Source: Undaria pinnatifida (taxonomy: Eukaryota; Sar; Phaeophyceae; Laminariales; Alariaceae). Taken from it: 64,000 nt of DNA. Numbering within the stretch: the stretch's first letter is position 1; each line of letters opens with the position of its first letter. Below, piece by piece: positions 12,206-26,000 of this stretch. The DNA lies in the NCBI GenBank assembly GCA_012845835.1, contig JABAKD010000001.1:9134832-9198831 (forward strand). Reading direction: 5' to 3'. A program made the translations under genes and the position numbers. The notes under the pieces are model-generated. The model was given only the letters and a program-made list of their open reading frames with translations. It ran no database searches and was not told the DNA's origin.

Positions 12206-12961
12206 GTACGTATCATGCGGGCATGCCTCAAACGGTTTGGCCCGGAATTGTATGACAGGACGACCGCCCCGCTTAGTCTGAAAGTCCGCATGCTGAAGGC
12301 CGAGGTCATTGAGACCCTGCTGTACGGGTGTGTGACGTGGACCCTCAATGCGGACCACTTCGCCAAGCTCCGATCAGCCCACCACGAAGTCCTTTTGCGA
12401 GTCATTGGCTTCCAGCGCCGATTACGCACCGACCACACCACCCTCTCGTACGCGAAGGCCCTCAGGATGACACGATGCGAGAGCATCGAAACGACCATCC
12501 GTAAACGGCGGCTCTTCTTTGCCGGGGCCCTGGTGCGACAACACAAGGGGCGACTGCCCCGTCGGTTGATGTTCGGGACGATCGCTGGTGGGGAGAACCC
12601 GAAACCAGGCGGACAACTTAAGACTTGGCCTAGAGCCATAGCTGAGGACCTTAGGGTGTTCAAAGCCAACGAGGGATCAACGGAACACTCCCCCTTAGTT
12701 TTTGGAGTTGGGACCGCGCTGTGGCCCACTGCAGCAAAAAAGGTGGGCAAGTGGTACCGGGGGGTCCTCGAAGCAGCTGAACGGTTCATGGGCAGGTGGC
12801 ACGAGGATGAGGCAAAGCTGAGTAGACAGCGCCGCGCATCCGCCGTGGGTGGTGTCGAAGGGAACGGGGGGAGGGGGGGCAGCAGGAGGGGTAGAAGGAA
12901 CACCGCACAAGGGTATGGGGGCAGGGGGGGGGCGGGAGGAGTAGAAGGGAAACCGCGGTAG
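12206..12961 (+). pseudogene. 5'-truncated LINE (non-LTR) reverse transcriptase C-terminal fragment
   Basis: About 250 codons that read as the distal part of a non-LTR retrotransposon ORF2: RIMRACLKRFGPELYDRTT, then the characteristic VIETLLYGCVTWTL segment found after the palm/thumb of LINE reverse transcriptases. It is followed by the helical LRVIGFQRRLRTDHTTLSYA region and a basic RRKRRLFFAGALVRQ-like stretch. The catalytic palm with its YxDD motif lies further N-terminal and is absent, so the copy is 5'-truncated, as is usual for LINE insertions. The frame dissolves into Gly/Arg repeats (GGVEGNGGRGGSRRGRRN), read from the repetitive tail. It cannot be autonomous. The element class is known from the LLYG-W signature; the clade is not determined. 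Confidence 0.7.
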
Positions 12962-13620
12962 ATGAAAGTAGGAAGGAGACCGCAGACAGGGTAGCAAGGT
13001 ACCAGGCCGACTAGTAGGTGGAACCTTTCTATCTATGCCACTCGTACCGCCAACTGCTGCGGCTGCTCGGAATGTGATGTCTTGGTACTTTGATTTTTCC
13101 GTGAATTTATTTATTTTATTTTATTTTATTTTTTTTTTCTTTCCCCTTCTTATCCTTATGAAGGGAGTCTTGCATGGTGGGTAGGTGACGAGCCTGTTTT
13201 ATTTGGCCCTCCCAGTCTTCCTTCTTCTACTTGTTTCTTTTTTCCGGGGTATTTTTTCCCTTTCTTTCCCCCTTGCATGTCCATTTTGGCTCATGCTCGG
13301 GGTATGTTTCTATCTCCCGTGCTTTGGCTCCCCTTTTTATTTATTTATTTATTTATTTTGTCTTGGTTTCTTTCGTTGTTTCTCTCTTTTACAAGGTATT
13401 TTGGTTTAATGAGAAGAACACAAAGGGGGGAGGGGGGGAAACAGGAGGAGTAGAAGGAAAGCCGTCCAAGGGAATGGGGGCAGGGGGGGCAACAGGAGGA
13501 ATAGAAGGGAGACCGCGGTGGACGAAGGCAGGAAGGAGATGGCAGACAGGGTAGCAAGGTACCAGGCCGACTAGTAGGTACATAGCACTTTTCGTCTTTC
13601 TCTGGGGTATTTTTTTCCCC
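12850..13620 (+). repeat. Tandemly repeated LINE 3' tail units
   Basis: The block ending 'accaggccgactagtaggt' occurs at 13001 and again exactly 560 bases later at 13561, each time preceded by a Gly-coding G-rich segment and 'gcagacagggtagcaaggt'. A second block starting near 'ggggtattttttccc' recurs at about 13247 and 13602. The tail of the LINE fragment is thus partly duplicated head to tail. T-rich simple sequence separates the units (13100-13145, 13330-13360). Confidence 0.6.
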
Positions 13621-13669
13621 TTTGTTCCCTCCTTGCGTGTCCAGGTTTTTGGCTCGTGTTCGGATTATC

Positions 13670-13905
13670 TTATTTTGGTTTTACTCTACTTTATTTTATT
13701 TCATTTTATTATGTTTCTTTTCCGAGCTTTGGCTCTCCTTTGCGGTTGGGTTGTTTCTTCGATTTCCCCTTCATTTTGTTTGTTTCATTTTTTTGTTTTA
13801 TTTTTTTGTTTTATTTTTATCTTTGTTTTTATTTGTTTTCTTATTTTGTTTTTTGTTTTTTGTTTTTGTTTTTGTTTTTGTTTATTTCGTATTTCTCTCT
13901 TCCAA
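13670..13905 (+). repeat. T-rich low-complexity tract
   Basis: Runs of TTTTA, TTTTG and TTTTTG words. The many Phe/Val/Cys frames here come from the composition and are not genes. Confidence 0.7.
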
Positions 13906-14039
13906 TGTATTTCTGTTGCTGACGTATGTATGTTGTGCCTGTCGTACCCAGTACTAGGGCATGACATTGCGTTGTCGAATGCATTACGATGCATTATCTC
14001 TGTGTCGTGGCTTGTGACCACAGAGCTGATCTTTCTAGG

Positions 14040-14125
14040 GTGAAGAATCAGTACGGACACTGGGTGTGCTGGATGTCGACGAGTAGAAGAACGGTTTAAT
14101 GTGAAGAACACACACACACACACGT
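14040..14125 (+). repeat. Dispersed repeat, copy 2, with a CA microsatellite at its end
   Basis: Partner of 9451-9525, sharing the words 'actgggtgtgctggatgtc'. It ends in a short (CA)n run at about 14107-14121. Confidence 0.5.
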
Positions 14126-16868
14126 ATAAGGTTCGGGGAATGTGGGATACCCCCCGTGTGCTTCCAGTATTATGAGAGTGCCACGAGATTCCCGGTGTTT
14201 GCAGTTTGCGTGTCGCAGTTTGCGGTTTGCGGTTTGCTGTTTGCAGTTTGAAAAAATATTACGGTAGCCCTACGTAGAACCCCTTCGTGAGTTCGGTCGG
14301 GGAAGGTGCCTGAACTATTCTCATACCCCGAATAGCGGTTACAGCATCGGCCACACGAAAAAACCTGGGCTGTCGGGGTAGGGGATAGGGGATGTATCCA
14401 GAATGCGACGTGGGGAGATGCACGACACGCGCGCACTCTGATGATACCCGTACTGACTGAATTTCTCCCTGTGTCGCCGGCTGATCAGTTTTTTTTTCCT
14501 TTGGTCGGTATACCTGCCTGACCCCGAAACCCCGAAAGGTGTAAGCTTGTAAGCTTGCAGCTTGCAGCCCCCGGCGTAGCTACCCCGGCGTTTCACTTGT
14601 TCTGTTCCCACTCTGACGACCACAGCGTCTTTGGTACAAATGAGTTGCCCCGGGAACCTTACCCCTTATGCGATAATAGGGTTGACGTGCTCTGAATTTT
14701 ATCTAACCCCAAACCCAATCCCAACCCGGACCGATTTTGAACGCAGCCAACCATTGTAGGGATACGCCCGTTCGTCTCGTACTCTCCTACACCGTGTGCC
14801 TCAACTGCTTTCTCGAGTAAGTAAGTGGTGACAAGACCCGTGAACATCAGCGAAAACATCGAGAGCGGCGATGACACCATCGGTCTAGAAAAGATACAGC
14901 ATTAATATTATATGAAATACAGCAGTTGTCCAAGTACAACGGTGTCGTCATGCTGCACGCGTGCCGTGCATGTCCTTCCGATGCACCTTGGACGCACATC
15001 CCGTGCCCCGGCAGCCCCGGCTGCTTCCCGTCCCCGATGCCTCAGCTCTCACTTGTTTCTTCATTTTTTCCTTTCAAAACGGTTCAGGCCGCGGGGAATC
15101 CCTAAGGAGTATGTTGTCAAGTACAGTAGACGCGAGTATTCAATCTTATAAATAGGCGTTTCGCTAATACACACAAATGACGTGGAAATAGAGTTGAGAG
15201 GTTTACAAGCAAGATCCACTTTTCTCGGGTCGAAAAACCTGACTGTTTTTTTTTGCAATTCGAAGCTTTTGCGCCCTTCTTTTACCCTTTTCCAGCCCAG
15301 TTCTTGACTACCTCAAACGGCAACGACTTTCCACGTCCGCGCTTTTTCAGGTAAGTAGGCGTAGTGCGACAAAAGATTCGCGAAAATCCCAGCTAACTTT
15401 TGGTCAAAGCCGTTTCTTGGTACGTGTTGTAGCCATCGTATTAATAGTACATACCAGCTCGCAAATGTATCAAATCGCGGGTTTGGAGCATATTCTCGGT
15501 GTTTTGGTGATGCTGGCCATCAACTTTGAATGTCACCTCGTGAGTTCTGGTTGCCTGCGACTGCTGCCCGCTGCACCCGACGCTCTCACACACCTCATAG
15601 TGAGCGTATCTCTATTTCGTGGGCTGTGGTTTCTTGTGAGGAGACGTAACTGTCCTCAAGTGAAGTGCGAACGTTCTTTGTTTTCTTTTTTTTTTTCATA
15701 TTTCTTGTTTCTCCTGAATTTCGACAATTTTCTACCACTGCAGCACCCCAAGGTCGAAGTGTAGACCTCTTGTGGAAAATATGCAGACGGACGCTCTAAA
15801 TAGAATCAGGAGCTGCTGTGGATGCAACACTGTGCGTGAAGACCGGTGTCTGCTGAGGCACCCGGTGGTTATAGGTCGGAATGCAGCGTGTTGAAAATGC
15901 GGGGTGCTTTACTGCACTAAAAAGTATATCTACTGCTGTAGATATTAAACTTGAGCGGTAACCCGGGGATGAGCGGTGGTTCGAGATCCCCCGCTGCCCT
16001 ATGCCACTGCCATTAAAATCCACACTAATTCCAAGTAGTACGACGTAGAGCTTACCACTTGCTACTCAAGAAAATGGCTGAGGCATGACAGTGTGTACTC
16101 GTAGACGAAGGAGGATTTTCCTACGATGGTTGATTGTCTTTTGTTGAGGTAGGGTTAGATACAACTCGAAATGTATGTTCACCTTTTTCTCGATTGTGTC
16201 GTAAATATGCTACCCTCGGGTGCCGTGCTAACGACACGAGTAAATTATGTGAAGGTCTCGAAAGTTGGTGGAGCACTCACTCCCGCGACCCTATCTACTC
16301 CTCTGCTGCTGCTTTCATACATACCAGGGGTACTGCTATGTGCTGGTATGCAGCAGTCTATGTACCCACAGCAACAGCAGTATCTTTAACTGCAATGCTG
16401 TTGCATATGCTCCTGCTGACGGCATACACGAGTACCGGTTGTTGTAGTCCTGAGCCGGACCAACGTCCTGCATGATTTGTTTTGCAGGGCAGTCCTGCAT
16501 TTAGGTCGGGTGGGGACATACCGCAGTGCACAGCAGCACCGTTAACGCTATAACCCCAAGCCTGGAGTGGAAGAATACCCCAGGAAAATAACAACGAACA
16601 AGATTTATTAATAGTACACCGAAGCAAGTCTTACCTCTCATCGAACAACAAATATAAGTGAATCGTAAATCGCAAATCGTAAACCACGATATGGTAGCAG
16701 GCAGTAGCAGCACTCTTTACTTCTCCCGTTGTTTTTTCGTTCCCCCTTTCCATTTTTTTTCATATTTTCGTCACACGAATCATATACCGACGGTAGCGGG
16801 CAGCAGCCGCGCTTTCATTTTCGCAGCAACTGGTATTTCTTATTTTCGTTTTTTCTCTATGTTATGAA
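14126..16868. other. Gene-poor interval
   Basis: No protein-like frame with splice support. Copies of the 7-base word GGTTTGC occur at 14195-14250. A GGTTCGAGATCC word at about 15978 resembles a tRNA B box, but no acceptor or anticodon stem can be drawn. Nothing else was recognised. Confidence 0.35.
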
Positions 16869-16918
16869 ACGAATCATACCGCGCGCCCCCCTCATCCCTC
16901 CCGACGCAACAAACAGGG

Positions 16919-19403
16919 ATGACAACCCGCCCGCCCATGTCGGCCGCGGCAGCAGCGGCAGCAGCCGCCGCCACCCCCCACACCCCGGGGGCAGCAACGG
17001 CGGCCGCTATGGCAGCATCGGCAGCGGCAGCCCCCTCGTCCACGGTGGCGGCGACTGCGGTAGGCGAGCCACGTGCCGCCATCGCTCGAGGCCCCGCCCC
17101 GGGCGTGACCTTCGCCCCCCGCGAGATGCCGAGCGCGATTCGCGTAGCCCCGGGCGCTAGGGTTGGTGCTGCGCGGCAAGCTTCGCCGGCTCCTCCGGTG
17201 CCGGCGCCGCAGGTGCCACCGACGTTAACGCCCCAGCGAGCCCACGTTAACACTGACGCAGCTCGGGGGTTCCTGTTTGCCAAGAAGCAGAGGAGGAGGA
17301 TGGAGCAACGGCAGCCTAATAAAACTCCCCCCCCTCCGGCTTCCGAGCCCGTTCGGCCGTGCGCCGTCGCCCCGCGGGCTGCGGCGGCGGCAGTGGCTGC
17401 TCCCGTCGCTGTGCGGGCTGTGGCGGCGACGCCCGGTGCTCTGCGGGCTCGGGCGGCGGCGACAGTGCCGGTAACCACGGCGGCGGTGCGGCCACCGGCG
17501 CCGTGTGTGCCGTATGCGCCGACTGCGATGGCTGCGCCGCTTGCCTCGGCCGCACAGCAAACGCTACATTCACTGTCAGTTTCGCGCGCCAGATACGTAG
17601 AACCGGCACGGCCCGCCTTTGCCCCTGCCCCTGCGACTGCCGCCGCTGCGCCCGCCCCAGCCGCCTCAGCCGCCGTCACCGTCACCGCCGGCGCTGCAGC
17701 GGACCGAGCAGCGGGCCAAACGGGCGACCTCTCGATAGGAGAACAGTGGGTCAGGGGGTTTAGAAGCCGCGGAACGGAGCGAGAAGGTCAAGCGCCGCCG
17801 GATCGGGAGTTCTCGTGGTCCGCGGCGGCGGCGGCGGCGGTGGCGGCGGCACCGGCCACAACCAAGCAGATGATGCCGAAAATAGCAGCAAGGTCGCCGA
17901 CGACAACAATATCGACAACACCCTTGAACTCGTCAACAACAATGACGCCGACGACGACAACAATGGCGCCAGCAGTTGGTGGAGGCGTATCGGGAACACG
18001 CCACCCCTACCCCCCCGCCCCGGCCGGAACCAGTCGTCAGGCCGAGCGGCCGCTCCACCTTTTCCACCCTACTCATGGAGGCTTGTCGTCTCCAGGAAGA
18101 ACGGGTGGTAGGGTGGCGTCCCCGGAGGGGGGGTTGTCGGCAGCCGCGGTGGTTCACGGGACGCCGACAGCGGCTATTAGTGCGGCGTCTACCGGTGTAT
18201 TCGTTTCTTCTAGGGCGTCTACGCCGCTGGGGCCACAGCAGCGGCAACAGCAGGAGCAGCAGCAACAACAGATGGTGCTACAGGAGCAACGGCGGCGGCA
18301 ACGGCAGCGGCAACAGCAGCTACAGCAGCTACAGCAACAACAACAAGACCAGGAGGGAGAACGCACGCGGGTGCTGCTGCTAGCGTTGCGGAAGCAACAG
18401 GAGCAGCAACAGCAACAGGAACAGCAACATCAGCAGCAGCAGCAAGACCAGCGGCAGCAGGTGCTGGTGAATCTGCGGCAGCAGCAGGAGCAGCAAGAGC
18501 AGCAACGGCAGCTGCAAGCGAAAAATAATGACGATAGGAAGCAGCAGCAGCAACAGCAGCAGCAGCAGCGGCTGCACATACAGCAGATTCTTCAGCTACA
18601 ACAGCGGCAGCGAAGCCAGCAGCAGCAGCATCAGCAGCAGCAGCGGTCGCAGTCCTCGCCACGGGCCTCGCCTACGTCTGCCCTCGCCAAGGGCATCGCA
18701 AATGGCCTCGCGCAGGGTCGTAGCAGTAGCGGTGGCAACCGCAGTACGGGCGGGGGCGCTGGTGGTGGTGGTGGTAGCGACGGTAGGAGCAATAGCGGAG
18801 GTGGCGGCGGGGGCGTTAATGAACGTGTCAGCATCAATGGCGTTAGTGACGGCATCAGCGGTGGCGGTGGGGGCGGTGTCGGGGGGGAGGTAGGGGGAGC
18901 GGACGGGGGAGTAGGTCGACGGAGTTCAAACCTTGGGGCGTTTGAGCACCAACACCAACTTTCACCCCTAGTTGTGTCCGCCGGGTCCTCCTCCGTCGCC
19001 ACAGGTCTGCGTTTTTCAGCTTCTTCCCCCGCCCTGGAAGAAATCTCACGCGCGAATAAAAGTACCACTGCTTCAAACGGTGTAGGGCGGGCAACAGCGG
19101 TGGCAGCGGCAGTGCGAAGGGTAAACGTGGAGCCTTGGGCTGCTGACGCAGACGGCTCGCACGATGCGGGCCGAGTTGGAAACCCAGCAGGCGGTGGGGG
19201 GGGGCGGGGATCGAGGGGGGGGTTGGGGACAGGATGCCAATGTGGAGGAGCGGGCCGAGGGGGAGGTTGACTTGTGGGTGCTGCCGCAGTCGGAGGAGCT
19301 TGGAAATGAGTGCATTGGGGATGTTAACGTCGGGTTTACAGTGAGGGAGAGGGCTGTGAGAACGCGGGACCCTACGACATTGCTTCTTCTGGAGGAGACC
19401 GAG
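16919..19403 (+). CDS. Ala-rich then Gln-rich protein, unknown function
   Basis: An open frame starts with ATG at 16919 (MTTRPPMSAAAA...) just after a pyrimidine-rich stretch ending 'caaacag', so it may be the first coding exon or an internal one. It encodes Ala/Pro-rich disorder (to about 18180), then a Gln-rich segment of about 140 residues with Leu/Arg interruptions (about 18230-18660), which is likely coiled-coil or prion-like. Gly/Ser disorder follows. The frame runs to a stop at 19268-19270. However, the frame one base over reads better after the G-run at 19196-19205 (DRGGGWGQDANVEERAEG, then LWVLPQSEELGNECIGDVNV) and reaches a possible donor GAG|GTGTGT at 19403. So either a one-base indel in the G-run or an unseen short intron joins the two frames. 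No known domain is visible. Confidence 0.45.
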
Positions 19404-19850
19404 GTGTGTATGGACGGAAGAAGTATGTGGGTCTTGGTGCGTTTTTCTTTACTTTCTATTTTGGAGGCAGCGGCAGCGGCGGCAGTGGTAATTGTGATAT
19501 GTATGGCAGCAGGGGTAATGGTAGCAGCAGTTGTAATAGCAAGCGGCGATACTTCGGTTCAGTACGCATGGTAACACCCCCCCTCGGACTAGGTTCGAAG
19601 GCGATTTTATCGACAATATGGACAGCTCAGCGCAAATACAGATCAATGTGCCTATGGGAACGTCTCCATGACACCTTTGCACAGCTACCATTTTCGTCCT
19701 ACTACAACTCCCGCCTTCTTCCTCCCCCCCCCCCTTCTCTCACCCCCCCACCCCCCCCTCCTCCAGCTCTCCCCTTCCCTCCACAAACACCGTTACCACT
19801 GCAACCCCCTCTCTACCTTCCCCCCCCCCCCCCCCTCCAACTCAGTTCGT
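19404..19850. repeat. Poly-C rich tract and possible intron start
   Basis: After the possible donor at 19404, the sequence holds a GCA/GTA-rich stretch. From 19721 to 19845 it is dominated by C-runs and CT-rich words, ending directly at an inverted R1 copy. No independent gene is seen. Confidence 0.5.
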
Positions 19851-20345
19851 GCATGGCCGTAGTCGTATGACCATAGACCCTCGCATCCCTACTATGCCGG
19901 GACGGAGAACGTCGGGTTTTCACCAACCAGGCAGACATTCGCGAAGCGCCGTGAGGTGTTCGGCGGGTCGCATGAAGGGTGAACTGCATCCTTCCAAGAA
20001 CCGCTCGTTAGACGGACTTCGGCACCTCGTGCCTCCTTTCTTGCTTATGGATGACAGCGCCAATGAGTTACTTTGTTTTCTGGTGTGGCCACTCCAGAGA
20101 CAGCAATGGATATTACTATGTAACTGCCTCGTGGGTGCCTTGCCGTATTCTCCCAACGTGAGGCGATCATTCCCCTTGTGCGGAGTTAAGGTTCTCCACC
20201 TCGCACAATATGATCTAAGTCGATAGCCATCATGGTGACCGCCCAAAAAAACAAACAAAAAACGGCACCCTGGTTGTCTAGCTCACGCAGTGATTGGCAT
20301 GTTTTACAGCGCCGTTGCCAACCAACGCCAACCCCAATAGAGGTA
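19850..20345 (-). repeat. R1 dispersed repeat, nearly full-length inverted copy
   Basis: Relative to the copies at 42768-43352 and 49378-50442 this is the reverse complement. It contains 'cgacgttctccgtcccggca'-like, 'aaggatgcagttcaccctt'-like and 'ggttggcaacggcgctgtaaa'-like words in the same order. It has no coding capacity. Its terminus (plus-strand 19840-19850) abuts a C-run, like most other copies. Confidence 0.7.
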
Positions 20346-21008
20346 ACTAATATTACGGGAATCGGGATCTTCAGGACTGGGTCGCTCACAGCGCAGCGGG
20401 GAAATTCGACCCCCTCTGAAAACAGTACGTTAACTTCGCGCCCTCATAGCGCGCTCCCAGACGCACGGCCAGGCTCGCGCCTTCGCAATGCGGCACCTGG
20501 TGGCCTAGCGAACAGAATGGCTCGTTGCGTGCGGTCTCGATTGTCCCTGCTGGGTTGGAATCAGCGTCGTGAAAAGCGCGCCGAACCCCGCAGAACCGAC
20601 GTCTTTCGTCTTTCGGCAGCAAACCTGCACTTTCATTTGCTTCCGATCGCAAAAAAGTGACAGTCCCGTTTTGCGGAGTATTGGCGTTGAGGTTGTGTGT
20701 TGTCAGCACAGAGAGGGGATGGGCACGCACACCCTCCAAAGCCGAACGTATACCGTCTATTTCACCTCTGGTGAGGTTTGTTGCACGCGCAGCTTTCACG
20801 TAGTAGGTCGATCGCGGGTAACGAGAGCAAGCGCAACCTCAACGATGCCGCTCAACGAAGCTGGGGTGTAGCTGCTGCTGCTGTGGGTTCTGGATCTTTA
20901 CCAAAACTTCGACCAAACTTCGTTTTAGTCGCCTCAGCACACCCGCCCGACGCGAACACGCGCACACGCACACAATTCAACACAGCAGCCGCTCCCCTCG
21001 CAGTAGAC

Positions 21009-22935
<1,927 letters not shown>

Positions 22936-23012
22936 GGTGAGCTCAAGATCAACCGGGCAAAGCGCTCCCCTAAACCTTTTATCTGAACGCGAACTTGAAA
23001 CTTTAACCTTCC

Positions 23013-26000
23013 ATGTCAACCGATCAGCGATGTACTCGCTCGCAACGAAATACCCGTCGTGCTGAAATTGCCCGCGAGCGCAGGCGTAGGCGCGCGTGCA
23101 TTTTAGCGGGGCGGCGCTCACGACGTACCCTTCAAAACGAAACTCGAACGCAGAACACTAATAACATGGAACGTGATCTCCGCAGTAACAACCTGGACAG
23201 CGATTCTGAATCAGAGACTGACGTCGTTGTTCAACATTTTAATCGAATGAGAAACCGCATCCCTCGAAGACCCGACCCTAGAGACGTTGCCGCTGCCAAT
23301 TCCATGGAAGGTTCAGAAGAAAGACTTGGTGTGCAAGCCTTTAATTCCACCAACTTTGAGTATCCACTTGAGGCGTACGAACTAAAATACCCGTGCTTGC
23401 TACATGAAAGTAACTATACGTGCCAACACTGTGGGTCTGTGCTATGGAAAGAGGAACGGTCTGGGTCCTATAACTGTTGTAACCGTGGGAGATCTGCCAT
23501 TCACCGGCTTAAACCTATTCCACAAACATTGTTATCGCTCTTCCAAACCGCACGTTTTCGCAAATCACAAAGGGCATATAACGGGTTATTTAGTTTCACA
23601 GCTTTGGGAGCAGGAGGCATAGAAAACCGATCGTGGACTCAAGGAAAACCACCGACAATGCTTACTCTCCATGGTAAAGCATACCATAGAATTTTCGACT
23701 TACAGGAGAAGTATCAAAACCAAAATGTTAACAACAGTGCCAGGTTTTACATATTCGATTCCGAATTCGCACAGACAACCTCCTCACAACATTTAGATTC
23801 ACGGATTGCAGGCACTCTAAGATCCCACGTGAACAGCGAGATTAGGTGGGCTCGAGAATACAGGTCTGCCGTAGACACAATATTAAACACATCAGCGTCA
23901 GAGTCCAGTGCGCCTTTTATAGAGTTCAGTGAAGTTAGCAGAGTTAATGATGGACCAGTGTTGGGCGAGAATCCGAGTGCAAATGAAATAGCAGCTTTAG
24001 TGTTTACCTCAGGGAATCAAAATGATGCGCCGCGAGCAGTTATCACCTATCCAAGGAACAGCCCAGATAACAAACCACGCTTCCTGCCGCTTTGGAGCTC
24101 TGCATATGAAACGCTACAGTTCCCCCTGCTGTTTTTGCATGGAGAAGCAGGTTGGAGTAAGGGTAACTACAAAGAGAACCCGCCGTTCAAATCTAAAACA
24201 ATGAACCGGTCAAACACCGAAGCCGTAACGTTTCCCTTCTACTGTAGGCAGCGTATTCTTTCGGAGCCGATATTTAAGATTAACTGCCGAATCGCTCAGG
24301 AATGGGTCTGTGATTCTTTGAGCAGAATGGAAGAAGAGCGTTTGAATTTCGTCGAAAATAGTGACATGCAGCATAGGCTTGCTTCCAACCGGTCCATTCA
24401 AGACGCCCAACCTCATGAACAACCCGGTAAATTGCTTCCTGCTTCTCACCCTGGCTCACCTGCCAAGCGTAAAAGTGATACAGAAGACGCTCTATGCATC
24501 GTGAACAGGCGAGGAAGACCGCATTTGTTCATCACCGTAACTTTCAATGCGGATTGGAAAGAGGTGCAAGAAAATTTGCTGCCAGGACAAAGTGCTTATG
24601 ATCGTCCTGATCTATGTTGTCGTGTTTTCAAATTGAAGATGAAAGAAATTATGAAGGTTTTAAAGTCTGGCAAAATTTTTGGCGCTTACGACAGCCATTT
24701 AGCGGTGACGGAATTCCAAAAGAGGGGGTACCCTCACGCTCACATTCTCATGACCTTCAAAAATGCAGGCCCTGATGCCCTAAACGAAATGGACAAATGG
24801 GTGTGGGCTCAGCTGCCTGACGAAAACATAGCAGGAGGAAAACTACGTGAAAAGGTACTCAAATACATGATACACAAGCCGTGTGGGGCAGTTGGAAACA
24901 TGAGTGCTCCATGCATGCAAGTAAACCGTCACACGAACAAAAAGTGTTGTAACAAGTACTTTCCGCAACCATTCAGAAGCATTGCAACCGTCAACGACAA
25001 AACTGGACGGGCAGAATATACTCGGAGGAAGAACGGTGACAACCCGACCATAAGAATGAGAGTAAACAACCAATGGAAAAGTGTTAGGATAGGAAACGAG
25101 TGGGTGGTGCCGTACAACCCCATGTTGCTCATGATGTTTGACTGCCACATTTGTGTTGATGTCGTCACCGCAACATCATGCGTTAAATACGTGTTCAAAT
25201 ATTGTCACAAAGGGGACGCGTTTATTCGAGCAAGGATACAGGGCATTACCTCAGAAGTTGAACAATATAGAAAAACGAGGTATATTTCAGCCGCAGAGGC
25301 GACGTGGAGACTATTAGGTTACCATATGGTGGACAGATACCCTGCGGTAACTAAGATTCACGCCCATCTTGAAGGAGAGCAACAAATCACTTATCCCAAA
25401 AATGCCACCCACGATGATAGACTTGAGATAGCCGCGCAGTCACAGACACACGTGCTCAGGTACTACATGCGACCGAAAAATCCCTGCTTTTCGGACTTGA
25501 CCATTCTAGACTATTACGAGCAATACACTATCACCTCGCCCAAAAAAGATGACCCTCCGCTTGAGTTTGCTCCGCTTGGCAAATACCTCGATGGATACAA
25601 AAACATCGTTTCCAAACGAAAAAACGACGATCACGTTTGCCGAATTTCGTTTCAGAGTCCAGCGGTGGGAGATCTCTACTACTTGAGGTTGTTACTACAC
25701 ACGATTCCAGCCAGGTCGTTCGCAGAATTACGAACAGTGCAAACAGACACAGGCGATCCCGTTGTTCACCCTACTTTTCATGATGCCGCCAGAGCAAGAG
25801 GTCTCATCACGGGAGACGAAGAGTATTCACTATGTATGGAAGAAGCTTCAGTGTTTCAAGTTGCGTCCCAGCTCCGTGCTCTTTTCGTTACGCTCATTTT
25901 AGATGGTGCGCCAGCACCGAAGCTATGGCGTGACTTTAAGGACAACCTCATCGAAGATTTCCTTCTTAGGTTATCCACAGACGATGCCATACAAGCTGCC

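Noticed and set aside
13622-14043. Phe/Leu-rich membrane-like frames
   Set aside because: They come from T-rich simple sequence in the LINE tail area, not real membrane proteins.
15880-16020. tRNA gene suggested by GGTTCGAGATCC
   Set aside because: Only the T-arm region resembles a tRNA. No acceptor stem, anticodon arm or D arm could be paired, so no tRNA is called.
19486-19574. Membrane helix at the end of the frame after 19404
   Set aside because: The hydrophobic run is encoded by GCA/GTA repeat words downstream of a plausible donor, so it is probably intronic.
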